Assembly: GCF_003201855.1 (NCBI RefSeq)
Contig: NZ_QJKI01000007.1
Location: forward strand, 62,001-126,000
Origin: Rivihabitans pingtungensis
GTDB taxonomy: Bacteria; Pseudomonadota; Gammaproteobacteria; Burkholderiales; Aquaspirillaceae
Length of the DNA: 64,000 nt
Reading direction: 5' to 3'
The notes under the pieces: model-generated
Databases searched by the model: none
What the model was told of the DNA's origin: nothing
Seen by the model: the letters and a program-made list of their open reading frames with translations, nothing else
Shown here: one piece after another, positions 20,399 to 30,207 of the stretch
How the letters are laid out: each line of letters starts with the position of its first letter
Numbering within the stretch: position 1 is the first letter of the stretch
Made by a program: the position numbers and the translations under genes

Positions 20399-20606
20399 GT
20401 GAACTGCCGAATAGGCAGCTGAGAAAAGCCGAGCGGCATGTACAGCGCGCTGATCTCGGTGAACTGCCGAATAGGCAGCTGAGAAAGAAGCCGGTCGAGA
20501 TCATCGGCGTTCGCGCGTGTGAACTGCCGAATAGGCAGCTGAGCAAGACGAGGCGGATGCTGTGGAGGTTGAAATGCGGTGAACGACCGAACAAGCCGTC
20601 GAGCAA
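20399..20606 (+). CRISPR. Type I-F CRISPR mini-array, 4 repeats and 3 spacers, no cas genes
   Basis: Repeats of 28 bp start at 20399, 20459, 20519 and 20579, with 32-bp spacers: exactly the 60-bp period of type I-F. The first two repeats are identical and match the I-F pattern (CTGCCGAATAGGCAG palindrome, ending GAGAAA). The third has one change (GAGCAA). The fourth is degenerate (about eight changes, breaking the palindrome), as is usual at the leader-distal end. Transcription is therefore rightward, with the leader in 20219-20398. No cas gene is present in the window. An open frame across it on the minus strand is an artefact of the repeats. Confidence 0.92.
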
Positions 20607-20693
20607 AATCCCCTGCACCGGGCCGGCATGTCCACCCGCCCGGCGCTTCACTTTCTTGGCGTCAGTCCATCGCTTTGCTGATGCTGCAAGCGC

Positions 20694-23600
20694 TCATGCC
20701 GAGCGCGTCTTGGCTTTTCGTCCCCGCCACCACGCCGCCACGCCTTCCAGATAGCTATACACCACCGGGGTGACGATCAGCGTCAGCACGGTGGAGCTCA
20801 CCATGCCGCCAATCACCGCGTGGGCCATGGGCGCGCGGGTTTCGGCGCCTTCGCCCAGCGCCATGGCCAGCGGCAGCATGCCAAAAATCATGGCAAAGCT
20901 GGTCATCAGGATCGGGCGCATGCGCACGCGGCCGGCTTCCAGCAGCGCGTCGTGCAGCGACATGCCTTCGCGGCGCGCCTGGTTGGCGAAATCCACCAGC
21001 AGAATGCCGTTTTTCGCCGCCAGGCCCATCAGCATGATCACGCCGATCACCGAGAACAGGTTCAGCGTGCTGCCCCACAGCAGCAGCCCCAGCATCACGC
21101 CGATGATGCCCAGCGGCAGCGACATCATGATGGCCAGCGGCTGGCTGAAGCTGCGGAACTGCGCCACCAGAATCATGTAAATGAAGATCACGCCAATCGC
21201 CAGCGCCTGCACCGCATAGCTGAACGATTCGGCCATGTCCTTGCTTTGCCCGCCGTGGTCAAAACGATAGCCGGGCGGCAGCGGGGTGTCTTTCAGCAGT
21301 TGGTCGATGGCCTGGAACACCTGGCGGGCGTCCTTGCCCTGGATATTGGCGGTGAGGGTGACTTCGCGCGCCTGGTCCATGCGGTCGATCTGGCGCGGGG
21401 TGGTGGACACTTTCACGTCGGCCACGGTGGACAGCGGAATCATGCGCGCCTGGCCGTCGGCGTCGCGCTGGTCGCTGGCCACGGTGAGCACGTCCAAAAG
21501 CTCAGTCGAGCGGGCGTCGCGCGGGATTTGCACCCGCACATCGTAGTTTTCGCCATCCGGGGCTTCCCAGGTGGTGGCGGTGGTCCCGGCCAGCAGGGTG
21601 GACAGCGTGGCGCCCACGCGGTCCAGATTCACCCCCGCGCGGGCGGCGGCGTCGCGCTTGACCTCCACCGACAGCGCCGGGTCAGCGTCGTCAAAGCTGG
21701 ATTCCACATCGCTGACATGCGGGATGGCGGCCAGCTTGCCGCGCAGCTGGTTGGCGATGACGGCCAGGGTGGCAAAGTCGGCGCCGCGAATGCCCACGCG
21801 CACCGGCTTGCCGCCGCCGCCCGGCCCGCCCTCGGCCTCGATGGATTCCAACTGCACGCCGGCCAGTTGGGTGATGTCCTGGCGGATGGGGGCAAACAGG
21901 GCAAACACGCTGCGTTGACGCTCGGCCTTGGGGGTGGCGAACACGCGCAGGGTGGCCTGGTTGCGGCCGGCGGCAAACCCGCCGCCGATATTGCTGTACA
22001 CGTCCTTGATTTCTGGCTGGCGGCGCAGCAGAGCTTCCACCTCGCGCGCCTTGGCTTCGGTGTATTCCAGCGATGAACCAGGCGCGGTCTTGAATTTGAC
22101 GATGAATTTGCCGGTGTCGCTCTTGGGCACAAACTCGCCGCCCACCACGGGCGCCAGCAGCAGGCTGCCGACAAACAGCGCGCTGGCGGCGGCCAGTGTG
22201 GTTTTGCGGTGGGCCAGCGCCCAGGCCAGCGCGCGGGCGTAGCGTTCGGCCTGGCGGTCCATCCACGCTTCAAAGCGCGCCAGCGCCTGCGCCAGGCGGC
22301 CGCGCGCGGCGGTGCCGGCGGCGTGCGGGTCGTGCCAGATCGACGACAGCATCGGGTCGAGGGTAAAGCTCACCAGCAGTGAGATCAGCACCGCCACGGT
22401 GACGGTCAGGCCAAATTGCTGGAAAAACTTGCCAATAATCCCGCCCATAAAGCCCACCGGCAGGAACACCGCCACCACGGTCAGCGTGGTGGCCAGCACC
22501 GCCAGGCCGATTTCTTCGGTGCCATCCACCGCCGCCTGGTAATGCCCCTTGCCCATGCGCGCATGGCGGACGATGTTCTCCCGCACCACGATGGCATCGT
22601 CGATCAACAGGCCAATCGACAAGGACAGCGCCAGCAGGGTCATCACATTCAGGGTGAAACCCGCCACGGCGATGGCGAACAGCGTGCCAATCAGCGCAAT
22701 CGGCAAGGTCAGCCCAGTGATCACCGTGCTGCGCCACGACGCCAGAAATACAAACACGATCAGCACGGTCAGCGCCGCGCCTTCCAGCAGGGTCATCTTG
22801 ACGTCGGCCAGCGAGTTTTTCACCTGGCGGGATTGATCTTTAATGACAGTCAGCGTCATGCCGGCGGGCAGATTTTTGCGCAACTCGTCCAGCGCGGCGT
22901 ACACCCCGGCCGAGGTGTCCACCACATTGGCGCCGCGCGCGCTCTTGATTTCGATGGACAGCGCGCGCTGACCGTTGATCAGCGCCAGCGAGTTGTATTC
23001 TTCCTGGCCGTCCAGCACCTGGGCGACGTCGTCCAGCCGGATTGGCGCGCCATTGCGCACGCCGACGGTGATCTGGCCAAACGCCTCGGGCGAGGCCAGC
23101 TTGCCGGACAGGCGCACCGAATAATCGCGGTTGATGTCCTGCACCCGACCGGCCGGAAAATCCTGATTGGCGTTGCGCAGGGCGTTGACCACTTCGGTGG
23201 TGTCCAGCCCCAGCGCCTGCATGCGGTAGGGGTCGATATGCACGCGCAACTCGCGCTTGACGCCGCCCACCAGCTGCACTTCGCCCACGCCGGGCACGGT
23301 TTGCAGGCGCTTGCGCACCACCTGGTCGGCGTGAGTGGTCAGCATGCGCGGGCTGGCGCTGGCCGAGGCGACAATCACCGTCATCATCGGGTCGTCGTTG
23401 GGGTTGACCTGATTGACGGTAGGCACGCCGATTTCGCGGCGAAAGCGCCCCTGCACGCCGGCCACCTTGTCGCGCACATCCTGCACCGCGCGGTTGGGGT
23501 CGATGGTGAGCACAAACTCGACCACCACCACTGACGAGCCTTCAAACGAATACGAGCGGATGTTTTTCACGCCATTGATGGCGTTGACCGCTTCTTCCAG

Positions 23601-23798
23601 CGGTCGGGTGACTTCGCTTTCCACCACGCTGGGCGCAGCGCCCGGATAGCCCACGGTGACCACCGCCACCGGAAAACGAATATCGGGAAACTCCTCCACC
23701 GAGAGCCGCTGCCAGGAAAACAAACCCAGCACGACAATGGCCAGCATGGCCACCGCCGCCAGATAGGGGTTGCCAATCGCCACACGGGTCAGCCACAT
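20694..23798 (-). CDS. RND multidrug efflux permease (HAE1 family)
   Basis: A 1034-residue inner-membrane pump with the twelve-helix, two-large-loop plan of AcrB-type transporters. The first helix is at about 10-30. The proton-relay double Asp is in [20 protein letters not shown]. Segments such as [18 protein letters not shown] and [19 protein letters not shown] are typical of this group. It begins 12 nt after the stop of the adaptor gene, so they form an operon. No outer-membrane TolC-type gene accompanies them, so a channel encoded elsewhere is presumed. Substrates cannot be predicted. The gene ends about 90 nt from the CRISPR array. Confidence 0.96.
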   Translation of the reverse strand: MWLTRVAIGNPYLAAVAMLAIVVLGLFSWQRLSVEEFPDIRFPVAVVTVGYPGAAPSVVESEVTRPLEEAVNAINGVKNIRSYSFEGSSVVVVEFVLTIDPNRAVQDVRDKVAGVQGRFRREIGVPTVNQVNPNDDPMMTVIVASASASPRMLTTHADQVVRKRLQTVPGVGEVQLVGGVKRELRVHIDPYRMQALGLDTTEVVNALRNANQDFPAGRVQDINRDYSVRLSGKLASPEAFGQITVGVRNGAPIRLDDVAQVLDGQEEYNSLALINGQRALSIEIKSARGANVVDTSAGVYAALDELRKNLPAGMTLTVIKDQSRQVKNSLADVKMTLLEGAALTVLIVFVFLASWRSTVITGLTLPIALIGTLFAIAVAGFTLNVMTLLALSLSIGLLIDDAIVVRENIVRHARMGKGHYQAAVDGTEEIGLAVLATTLTVVAVFLPVGFMGGIIGKFFQQFGLTVTVAVLISLLVSFTLDPMLSSIWHDPHAAGTAARGRLAQALARFEAWMDRQAERYARALAWALAHRKTTLAAASALFVGSLLLAPVVGGEFVPKSDTGKFIVKFKTAPGSSLEYTEAKAREVEALLRRQPEIKDVYSNIGGGFAAGRNQATLRVFATPKAERQRSVFALFAPIRQDITQLAGVQLESIEAEGGPGGGGKPVRVGIRGADFATLAVIANQLRGKLAAIPHVSDVESSFDDADPALSVEVKRDAAARAGVNLDRVGATLSTLLAGTTATTWEAPDGENYDVRVQIPRDARSTELLDVLTVASDQRDADGQARMIPLSTVADVKVSTTPRQIDRMDQAREVTLTANIQGKDARQVFQAIDQLLKDTPLPPGYRFDHGGQSKDMAESFSYAVQALAIGVIFIYMILVAQFRSFSQPLAIMMSLPLGIIGVMLGLLLWGSTLNLFSVIGVIMLMGLAAKNGILLVDFANQARREGMSLHDALLEAGRVRMRPILMTSFAMIFGMLPLAMALGEGAETRAPMAHAVIGGMVSSTVLTLIVTPVVYSYLEGVAAWWRGRKAKTRSA

Positions 23799-23810
23799 CG
23801 CGCCGCCCCC

Positions 23811-24917
23811 TTATTTGCCGACGGCCGGCGCTTGCACGCGGTCGCCCGCCTGCACGCCCAGCACCCCGGCCAGCAACACGCGCTCGCCGTCTTGCAGGCC
23901 GGCGATAATCTGCACGCGGTTGGCGGCGTCGTCGCGCACGCCCAGCGTCACCGCCTGGCGCACGGCCTTGTCACCCACCAGCTTGAGCACCCAGGGCTGG
24001 GCGCTGGCGGCGTCGCGGATGGCGGGAATCGGCAGCGACAACGCCTGGCCGGCGTCGCGCAGCAGCAGCGCGCCCTGGGCAAACTGGCCGCCGCGCAGCT
24101 GGCCGTCGCGGTTGTCCACGGCGATGAACACATTGAAACTGCGCGTGCCGGCCAGCGCCACCGGGTTGATGCGCGCCACCTGGCCGGCAAACTCACGCGC
24201 GCCGCCCTCCACGGTAAAGCGGGCGCGCTGGCCAATGGCGATGCGGGCAATTTGCCGCGCCGGCACGCTGGCGGCGATTTCCAGCTGGGTGAGATCGGCC
24301 AGGGCAAACAATTTGCCGTTCACCGCCACCCGCTGGCCCAGATTGATGGCGCGTTCGTGAATCACCCCGGCAAACGGCGCGCGGATCACCGTGTCTTCCA
24401 GCGCCTTGCGCGCCCGCGCCAGTTGGGCTTCTTGTGCGCGCAGCTGGGCCTGGCTGACCTGAAAATTGCTGTCCAGCTCGTCAAACGCCAGTTTGGAGAT
24501 AAAGTTCTGCGCGTACAGCTCGCGTTGTTTTTCCAGCTTTTGCCGGGCCAGCGCCAGTCGGGCGCGTTCGGTGGCCACCAGCGCGGCCTGCTCGTTCACC
24601 CGCTCTTGCAGGTCGGCGGCCTCCAGCCGCGCCAGCACCTGGCCGGCGCGCACCGCCTCGCCCTCGCGCACGCTGACTTCCACCGCCACACCTTCGGTGC
24701 GCGCCGCTAGCGTGGTGGCGCGCAGGGCTTGCAGGGCGCCGGTGAACGACAGGCGCTCGGCCAGCGGCGCGCGGCTGGCGACGGCCAGGTCCTGCGGAGA
24801 AAGTTTCAATGCCGGACGAGCCGCAGGCGGAGCATCAGGGGCAGCCAGCACCAGGGCGCTCAGCATGCACAGCAGCGCCAGCAGCGCAGCGCGGGATGAA
24901 AAAACAGAAGAAGTCAT
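23811..24917 (-). CDS. RND periplasmic adaptor (membrane fusion protein)
   Basis: A 368-residue protein. Residues 1-26 are a signal peptide ending near VLAAPDA with no lipobox Cys. There is a lipoyl/barrel-sandwich half-motif near 65-90 (VSVREGEAVRAGQVLARLEA), a coiled-coil hairpin rich in Ala/Arg/Glu (about 92-170), the second lipoyl half (VIRAPFAGVIHERAINLGQRV), then beta-barrel and membrane-proximal domains. It couples the downstream RND pump to an outer-membrane channel. No recognisable ribosome binding site precedes the ATG. No regulator gene is adjacent; the neighbouring HD-GYP gene is divergent. Confidence 0.94.
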   Translation of the reverse strand: MTSSVFSSRAALLALLCMLSALVLAAPDAPPAARPALKLSPQDLAVASRAPLAERLSFTGALQALRATTLAARTEGVAVEVSVREGEAVRAGQVLARLEAADLQERVNEQAALVATERARLALARQKLEKQRELYAQNFISKLAFDELDSNFQVSQAQLRAQEAQLARARKALEDTVIRAPFAGVIHERAINLGQRVAVNGKLFALADLTQLEIAASVPARQIARIAIGQRARFTVEGGAREFAGQVARINPVALAGTRSFNVFIAVDNRDGQLRGGQFAQGALLLRDAGQALSLPIPAIRDAASAQPWVLKLVGDKAVRQAVTLGVRDDAANRVQIIAGLQDGERVLLAGVLGVQAGDRVQAPAVGK

Positions 24918-25106
24918 GGTGTGAGTGTTCTGGGCAAAGGAGCCGTGGGTAGACGTCGCAAAACGGCCAAAAGTTTGCGGCGTTTACATAAGACTTGGCA
25001 AGTGCTGAAGATTTCCATTGATTGCATAAAAAATACAGCAATGCATGCTATATGATTATTTTACCGACAATTACCCGGTAATCCGGGCAAAAAACCGGTG
25101 GGTGGC

Positions 25107-25135
25107 TTGTTTGACCTGCCCCGCCTCCCTAGAAT
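25107..25135 (+). promoter_or_regulatory. Candidate sigma-70 promoter of the HD-GYP gene
   Basis: TTGTTT, 17-bp spacer, TAGAAT, about 75 nt before the ATG at 25209. The match is moderate. Confidence 0.4.
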
Positions 25136-25208
25136 ACTGCGGCATTGCCGCCCACGGCCAGGGCTCTCCCCTGAGCCATCGGCGAGTTCAACGGGGAACC
25201 TGCATATT

Positions 25209-26333
25209 ATGGAAGAGTTGGAACCAAGACACCTGATGGTGGGCGTTCCGCTGCCTTGGGACATCTACACCAAGGGCAACCGGCTGATTTTGCGCAAAGG
25301 CAATATGATTCTCAACGACAAGCAGCGCGATCAGCTGCTGAAGTTGGGGCTGTATGTGCGCAGCGTGGCCACGCCCGAGGATTACACCGCGCCCAAACCT
25401 GTCAATGAGCCATTCAACCCCTTCCGCCGGCTGGATCAGGTATACGCTTCGCTGGACGCCATGCTGGCACGCCCGGCCAGTTTCCGTCATGAATTCGGCA
25501 AGCGCATCCGCTCGCTGGCGGTGGTGGTGGACGAAACCGTGCAAAAAGCGCCAGACGCCTGCATTGGCTCGATTTTTTTGCTGCCGTTCACCAATTATTC
25601 TTCTGCGCATTCCTTGCATGTGAGTATTCTGCTGGCCATCCTGATGCAGCGTCTGGGGCTGACCCTGCCCGAGCGCATCAGCCTGCTGTCGGCGGCGCTG
25701 ACCATGAATATCGGCATGTACGAGGTGCAAAACCAGCTGTATCACCAGGCGCTGCCGCTGTCGGACAACCAGCGCATGGAAATCGACCATCACCCGGAAG
25801 AATCCGTGCGCATCCTGCAGGATTGTTTTGTCGGCGATGAACTCTGGCTGCGTGTGGTGCTCGAACACCACGAAAACTGGGAAGGCTCGGGCTATCCCTA
25901 CCGGATGACCAAAGAAGAAATCCACCCACTGTCGCATTTGCTGTATCTGGCCGATGTGGTGGGTGCCAAGCTGACGCCGCGCCGCTACCGCGACCCGGTG
26001 CGCCCCAATGTGGCCTTGTCGCAGGTGTTCATGAACCGTGGCAAATCCATCGACATGCAATATGCCGCACTGCTGGTAAAAGAACTGGGCATTTACCCGC
26101 CCGGCTCGTATGTGCGCATCCGCAATGGCGATGTGGCCTTGGTCACCCACCGCGGCGCCAATGCCAGCACCCCCAGGGTGATGAGCATCGCCAGCGGCCA
26201 GGGCATGCCCTATGCCATGCCGATTCCGCGCGACACCCGTTCGGCTGAATTCGGCATCGAAACTTCATTGCCAGCGGCGGATTCGATCAAGATCACCAAT
26301 CTGTCCAAGATCTGGGGTTACGTGCTGGCCTGA
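25209..26333 (+). CDS. HD-GYP domain protein with degenerate catalytic HD motif
   Basis: A 374-residue cytoplasmic protein. The N-terminus (about 1-70) resembles the DUF3391 domain often found before HD-GYP domains. The HD-GYP region follows with HSLHVSIL, HHPEESV and the signature HHENWEGSGYP. However, the stretch that should read HDIGK is MNIGM, so the metal-binding His-Asp pair is lost. Hydrolysis of c-di-GMP is therefore unlikely, while binding or scaffolding is possible. The ATG at 25209 was chosen because the conserved protein starts there. It stands alone, divergent from the RND operon. Confidence 0.85.
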   Translation: MEELEPRHLMVGVPLPWDIYTKGNRLILRKGNMILNDKQRDQLLKLGLYVRSVATPEDYTAPKPVNEPFNPFRRLDQVYASLDAMLARPASFRHEFGKRIRSLAVVVDETVQKAPDACIGSIFLLPFTNYSSAHSLHVSILLAILMQRLGLTLPERISLLSAALTMNIGMYEVQNQLYHQALPLSDNQRMEIDHHPEESVRILQDCFVGDELWLRVVLEHHENWEGSGYPYRMTKEEIHPLSHLLYLADVVGAKLTPRRYRDPVRPNVALSQVFMNRGKSIDMQYAALLVKELGIYPPGSYVRIRNGDVALVTHRGANASTPRVMSIASGQGMPYAMPIPRDTRSAEFGIETSLPAADSIKITNLSKIWGYVLA

Positions 26334-26933
26334 GCACTGCTGACTCAACGTATCTGGCGCGGTTGAGCTGCTTGCCATTGCCCGCCACGGCGTGGCGGGT
26401 TAACTGTGCGACGCCAGATGGCGTCCATACAACCAGGCGGCACGGACAAAACCAGCACGGTGATCTGGCCAGGTGGGCGTTCGGAGCTAAGAGTCGCTAA
26501 CAAAACTCAGCGAAGCGCCCCTGGCTAGGCGTGTGACCGCAGACAGTACAACAAAGTACGGCAAGGTCACACAACAACGACAGGGGGTTTTGTTAGCGGC
26601 TCTAAGCCGATGGAGATGGCGTATGCCGGTGTGCCCATGTACACCGGATATGCCCATGGCGAATGTTGTTCTGCTGATGATTTACACAAACAGCAAACGT
26701 AAAAACACGTAAAATCCGTATGACTGTACTTTTTTCCTGTTCTGCCTAAAAAATACGCGGCAGCGGAAAGCCCCTCTCTGACAATCAGTTAGCGCATTTA
26801 TCCACAGCCAGTGCACAACACTGTCCGCACTGAATGGGGATCAAGTCAGCGTATCTTCCCGAGGCGGCCGGCTGTTCGTTGCTCTGCCTGTTGCCTGTTT
26901 CTGATTCGTGTCCAAACCCATGAAGGGTACGCC
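26334..26933. other. 600-nt gap containing repeat R2
   Basis: No gene is supported. A hairpin CCCGCCAC/GTGGCGGG follows the HD-GYP gene (about 26381-26400) and may help terminate it. The repeat element R2 fills 26491-26602. From about 26680 to 26760 the sequence is AT-rich with two ACGTAAAA motifs, and probably holds the promoter of the downstream lipoprotein gene. Confidence 0.55.
26491..26602 (-). repeat. Hairpin repeat element, full copy R2
   Basis: A 112-bp element in the opposite orientation to R1, with the same internal blocks (CCTGGCTAGGCGTGTGACC and its partner). TAA flanks it on both sides (26488-26490 and 26603-26605). It is intergenic. Confidence 0.88.
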
Positions 26934-28010
26934 GTGACCTTGTGGCCCGTATTGTCTCGCATTGTCTGGCCCGGCCTGCTGGCCCTGGGTCTGGCTGGCT
27001 GTGACTGGCTGACCCCATCGGTAGATGCCGTGCCTGTGCGATGGTACGAGCCTGTGCAGGCACTGGTGGTGGCTCACGATACCGGACGGGTGCGCGCGCT
27101 GCGCGAAGTGGAGATCCAGCCCAATGAAAGCGGACGGGTGCAATGGCATCTGCCAGTTGGTGCACGGGTGGCGGCCGGCGATGTACTGGTGCGCTTGCAA
27201 CCGGATAAAGTGGATCTGGCTCGTGAACATGCCGAAGCGGCACTGGCGGTGGCGCGCGACCAATCCCGACGCACCCAGGGTGCTCTGGCAGAGGCGCGCG
27301 ACAGCCTGATTCAGGCAAAAACACCTGAACAAATCAAACAAGCACGCATGCAGCTGGGTTTGGCCCAGGCTGCCGAACGTGACCAGCAACTGGCCCTGGC
27401 ACGTGCCGAACTGGCACTCAAGGCAGCTGGACAGGCATTGGCCCGTACCCTATTGCTGGCGCCATTTGCCGGCATGGTCAGCGATATCTATGCCGGAGTC
27501 GGCGAAAAAGTATCGCCAGCCTTACCGTTGATCAGCCTGGCCGATGCAGCCAGCCTGCGCGTGGCAGTAGAGTTTCCGCTGAATCCACAGCTTTCAGTGG
27601 GTTTACCCTGCCTGTTGATTCTCGACGCTCACCCAGACGAGCGTCTGCTGGGCGAAATCGTCAATATGACGCCACTGGGTGCCTCCCCCAGGGTCAGTGT
27701 GGACGTCCAGGTGCCGGCCCATGCTGCCTGGCCGATAGATAGCCCGGTGAAAGTGCAATGTCTGCAACGCCGTCCCAGCATTGATGAATGGCGCAGCCGT
27801 CTGGTCGCCCCCAAGCATGCCTTGCGCGGAGAAGGCCGCCATCGCCAGCTGTGGAAAGTCACGCAAAACCATGTGCAGCGTGTGGAGGTGGAAGCCGGCG
27901 CCACACATGGCGATTGGGTAGAGGTTCAAGGAGCATTGCGCGCAGGCGATCGAGTGGTGCTGGCGCCTTCCGCCAAGCTGACGGATGGCGCCTCGGTGCG
28001 TCTGCGCTGA
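26934..28010 (+). CDS. HlyD/RND-adaptor-like lipoprotein
   Basis: A 358-residue protein starting at GTG 26934 with GAAGGG upstream; earlier in-frame codons lack a ribosome binding site. The signal sequence ends in the lipobox LAGC, so Cys23 should be lipidated. Biotinyl-lipoyl-like halves (VGARVAAGDVLVRLQPDKVD and LLAPFAGMVSDIYAGVGEKV) flank a helical hairpin (about 95-165). A beta-barrel part follows, ending with RAGDRVVLAPSAKLTDGASV. This is the plan of periplasmic adaptors, but no RND or ABC pump gene follows; the next gene encodes a small membrane protein. The transporter partner is unknown. Its codon use is slightly less GC-rich than the neighbours. Confidence 0.85.
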   Translation: MTLWPVLSRIVWPGLLALGLAGCDWLTPSVDAVPVRWYEPVQALVVAHDTGRVRALREVEIQPNESGRVQWHLPVGARVAAGDVLVRLQPDKVDLAREHAEAALAVARDQSRRTQGALAEARDSLIQAKTPEQIKQARMQLGLAQAAERDQQLALARAELALKAAGQALARTLLLAPFAGMVSDIYAGVGEKVSPALPLISLADAASLRVAVEFPLNPQLSVGLPCLLILDAHPDERLLGEIVNMTPLGASPRVSVDVQVPAHAAWPIDSPVKVQCLQRRPSIDEWRSRLVAPKHALRGEGRHRQLWKVTQNHVQRVEVEAGATHGDWVEVQGALRAGDRVVLAPSAKLTDGASVRLR

Positions 28011-28014
28011 CACC

Positions 28015-28548
28015 ATGACCACCGTACCCGGAGGCGAACCCCCTGGCCACTTGTTGACCATTTTTACCCTGCTGTGGCTTGTTCCGTTGCTGGCCTGGCG
28101 CTTGCACGCGCGCTGGCGGCGGCTGACTGCACGCCAGCGCATCTCGCCGCGGCGCACGCAGATTCACCTGAGCCTGTTCACCACACTGCTGGCCGCCTTG
28201 GCCTGGCTATGGCGTGCGCAGCCATCCGTTTTGCTGCATCTGGCCGGCGGCGCGGTGCTAGGTCTGGCGCTGGCCTGGCTGAGCTGGCGGCGCACCCGCT
28301 TTGAGCCCACCCGGCAGGGCATTTTTTATCAGCCTGACCGTTGGCTGGGCGGCAGTGTGTTTTTGTTCACCGTCAGCCAGTTGGGCTACCGCATGCTGGA
28401 AACGCTGTGGCTGTCGCCTGGCCTGTCATGGGCCGAGGCCAGTGCGCGCGGACTGACGCCTGCCTGCCTGGGATTGTGGCTGACGCACCAACTGGGCTAT
28501 ACGCTGGCGCTGGCCCGCTATCGGCGCCAACGCCTGGCCGCACGCTGA
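28015..28548 (+). CDS. Small polytopic membrane protein, unknown function
   Basis: A 177-residue protein with four likely membrane segments (about 15-33, 56-73, 78-95 and 120-140; a weaker one near 155) and many Arg residues between them. It begins 4 nt after the adaptor-like lipoprotein stop, so it is probably co-translated with it. The pattern loosely resembles CcdC/DUF1453 membrane proteins, but I see no decisive motif. No function is assigned; the tight linkage suggests a shared envelope role with the lipoprotein. Confidence 0.65.
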   Translation: MTTVPGGEPPGHLLTIFTLLWLVPLLAWRLHARWRRLTARQRISPRRTQIHLSLFTTLLAALAWLWRAQPSVLLHLAGGAVLGLALAWLSWRRTRFEPTRQGIFYQPDRWLGGSVFLFTVSQLGYRMLETLWLSPGLSWAEASARGLTPACLGLWLTHQLGYTLALARYRRQRLAAR

Positions 28549-28620
28549 CTGTTGCATTCTTGCCGATCAGTACTGCGCCAGACTTGCCGTCGCGAGTTTT
28601 TCTGCGTTACTGTCACGCTC

Positions 28621-30123
28621 ATGAATGCCGCTGACCCTGTTCATCTTGTCTGGTTCAAGCGCGATCTGCGCACTGTGGACCACGCCGCCCTGGCCGCCGC
28701 CTGTCGCGCCGGGCCGGTGTTGCCGCTGTATATCGCCGAGCCCTCGCTCTGGCAGGGCGACGACGCCTCGGCCTGGCAATGGGGCTTTGTCGAAGAATCC
28801 CTGACTGCGCTGGGCAAGGCGCTGGCCGAGTTGGGCCTGCCGCTGTTGCGCCTGCGCGGCGAGGTGGTGGACGTGCTGGAGGCGCTACGCCAGGCCTTGC
28901 CGCTGGCGGCCATCCACAGCCATCAGGAAACCGGCAATGCGCTCAGCTACGCCCGCGACCGCGCCGTGGCGCAGTGGAGCCGCGCACACGACATCGCCTG
29001 GCATGAATACCCACAAATGGCGGTGTTTCGCGGCGGCAAACGCGGCCACTGGCCCAGCCGGCGCGAGGCCTTTGTCAGCGCCCCACCAGCCACGCTGCCC
29101 GAGCGCATCATCGCCGCCGACATTCCGCCGCTGGCGCACGCGCCGGCGCGCTGGCGACTGTTCGACCCCGGCCCCTGCCGTCGCCAGCGCGGCGGGCGCG
29201 GCCTGGCCCTGGCGCTGCTGTCGGGGTTTCTGGATGAGCGCGCCGCGCGCTATCGCCACGGCCTGTCCAGCCCGCTGACCGCGGTGGACGCCTGTTCGCG
29301 GCTGTCGCCGCATCTGGCCTGGGGCACGCTGTCGCTGCGCGAAGTCACCCAGGCCACCCGCGCGCGTCTGGCGCGGCTGGATGCCTTTGATCCACACGCC
29401 CAGCGCCTGGCGCATGGCCTGCACGCCTTTGAATCGCGGCTGGCCTGGCATTGCCACTTTATTCAAAAACTCGAACAGCGCCCCGAGCTGGAACATCATG
29501 CCCAACTGGCGGCGGTGGACGCGCTGCGCGCCGACCCCAACCCGCAATGGCTGGCCGCCTGGCGCGACGGCCACACCGGCTATCCGCTGGTGGACGCCTG
29601 CATGGCCATGCTGCGCGCCACCGGCTGGCTGAATTTTCGCATGCGCGCCATGCTGATGAGCTTTGCCAGCTATAACCTGTGGCTGCCCTGGCAGCTTACC
29701 GGCCAGCACCTGGCGCGCTTGTTTGTCGATTACGAACCGGGCATCCACTGGCCGCAGGCGCAAATGCAGTCTGGCAGCACCGGCCGCAATGCCCTGCGCA
29801 TTTACGACCCGGTCAAACAGGCGCTGGAGCTGGACCCACACGGCAAATTTGTCGCCCGCTGGCTGCCTGTGCTGGGCAAAGTGCCGCTGGCCTGGCGCTT
29901 TGAGCCGTGGAAAATGCCGCTGGATGTGCAAGTCCACTGCGGCGTGCGCATCGGCCACGACTACCCAGCGCCCTGCGTGCCATGGGAGCCCACCCAGCGC
30001 GCCGCGCGCGAACAGCTGCGCGCCTGCCAGCCACCGCGCGAAGCGCGCATCATCACCCCGGCCGCGCCCGCGCGGCGCAGCCGCCACCAACCGCCGCCGC
30101 AACAACTGGCGCTGGGGTTTTAG
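28621..30123 (+). CDS. Cryptochrome/photolyase family flavoprotein
   Basis: A 500-residue protein. The N-terminal alpha/beta antenna domain begins HLVWFKRDLRTVDH. The FAD-binding helical domain has RLSPHLAWGTLSLREV, TGYPLVDACMAMLRATGWLNFR and LRIYDPVKQALELDPHGKF. The usual CPD-photolyase pattern with an Asn pair near the flavin (NNGxWQW) is replaced by DYEPGIHWPQAQMQSGSTG, which places it in a distinct photolyase/cryptochrome branch. Blue-light DNA repair is likely but photosensing is possible. The C-terminal about 45 residues are basic and low-complexity. I chose the ATG at 28621; an upstream frame extension is unrelated. Confidence 0.9.
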   Translation: MNAADPVHLVWFKRDLRTVDHAALAAACRAGPVLPLYIAEPSLWQGDDASAWQWGFVEESLTALGKALAELGLPLLRLRGEVVDVLEALRQALPLAAIHSHQETGNALSYARDRAVAQWSRAHDIAWHEYPQMAVFRGGKRGHWPSRREAFVSAPPATLPERIIAADIPPLAHAPARWRLFDPGPCRRQRGGRGLALALLSGFLDERAARYRHGLSSPLTAVDACSRLSPHLAWGTLSLREVTQATRARLARLDAFDPHAQRLAHGLHAFESRLAWHCHFIQKLEQRPELEHHAQLAAVDALRADPNPQWLAAWRDGHTGYPLVDACMAMLRATGWLNFRMRAMLMSFASYNLWLPWQLTGQHLARLFVDYEPGIHWPQAQMQSGSTGRNALRIYDPVKQALELDPHGKFVARWLPVLGKVPLAWRFEPWKMPLDVQVHCGVRIGHDYPAPCVPWEPTQRAAREQLRACQPPREARIITPAAPARRSRHQPPPQQLALGF

Positions 30124-30131
30124 CGCTGCGC

Positions 30132-30202
30132 ATAAACCCCTCCTGGCTGACCTTGCCGTGTCTGCACACGCCCAGCCAGGATCGCTGCGCGGGGTTTGTG
30201 AC
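30132..30202 (+). repeat. Shortened relative of the hairpin repeat (R5)
   Basis: About 70 bp sharing the blocks CCTCCTGGC, GACCTTGCCGT, AGCCAGGATCGCTGCGC and GGGTTTGTGA with R3, in the same order but with the central part deleted. It lies between the convergent photolyase and leuA stops and may also act as a terminator. Confidence 0.6.
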
Positions 30203-30207
30203 AACGC

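Noticed and set aside
20313..20651. 112-codon frame on the minus strand across the CRISPR array
   Set aside because: Its repeated LSCLFGSS units are simply the translated CRISPR repeats.
24950..25060. AT-rich segment as a possible additional small gene or regulator site for the RND operon
   Set aside because: No coding frame with a ribosome binding site and no clear palindrome; most likely only promoter DNA.
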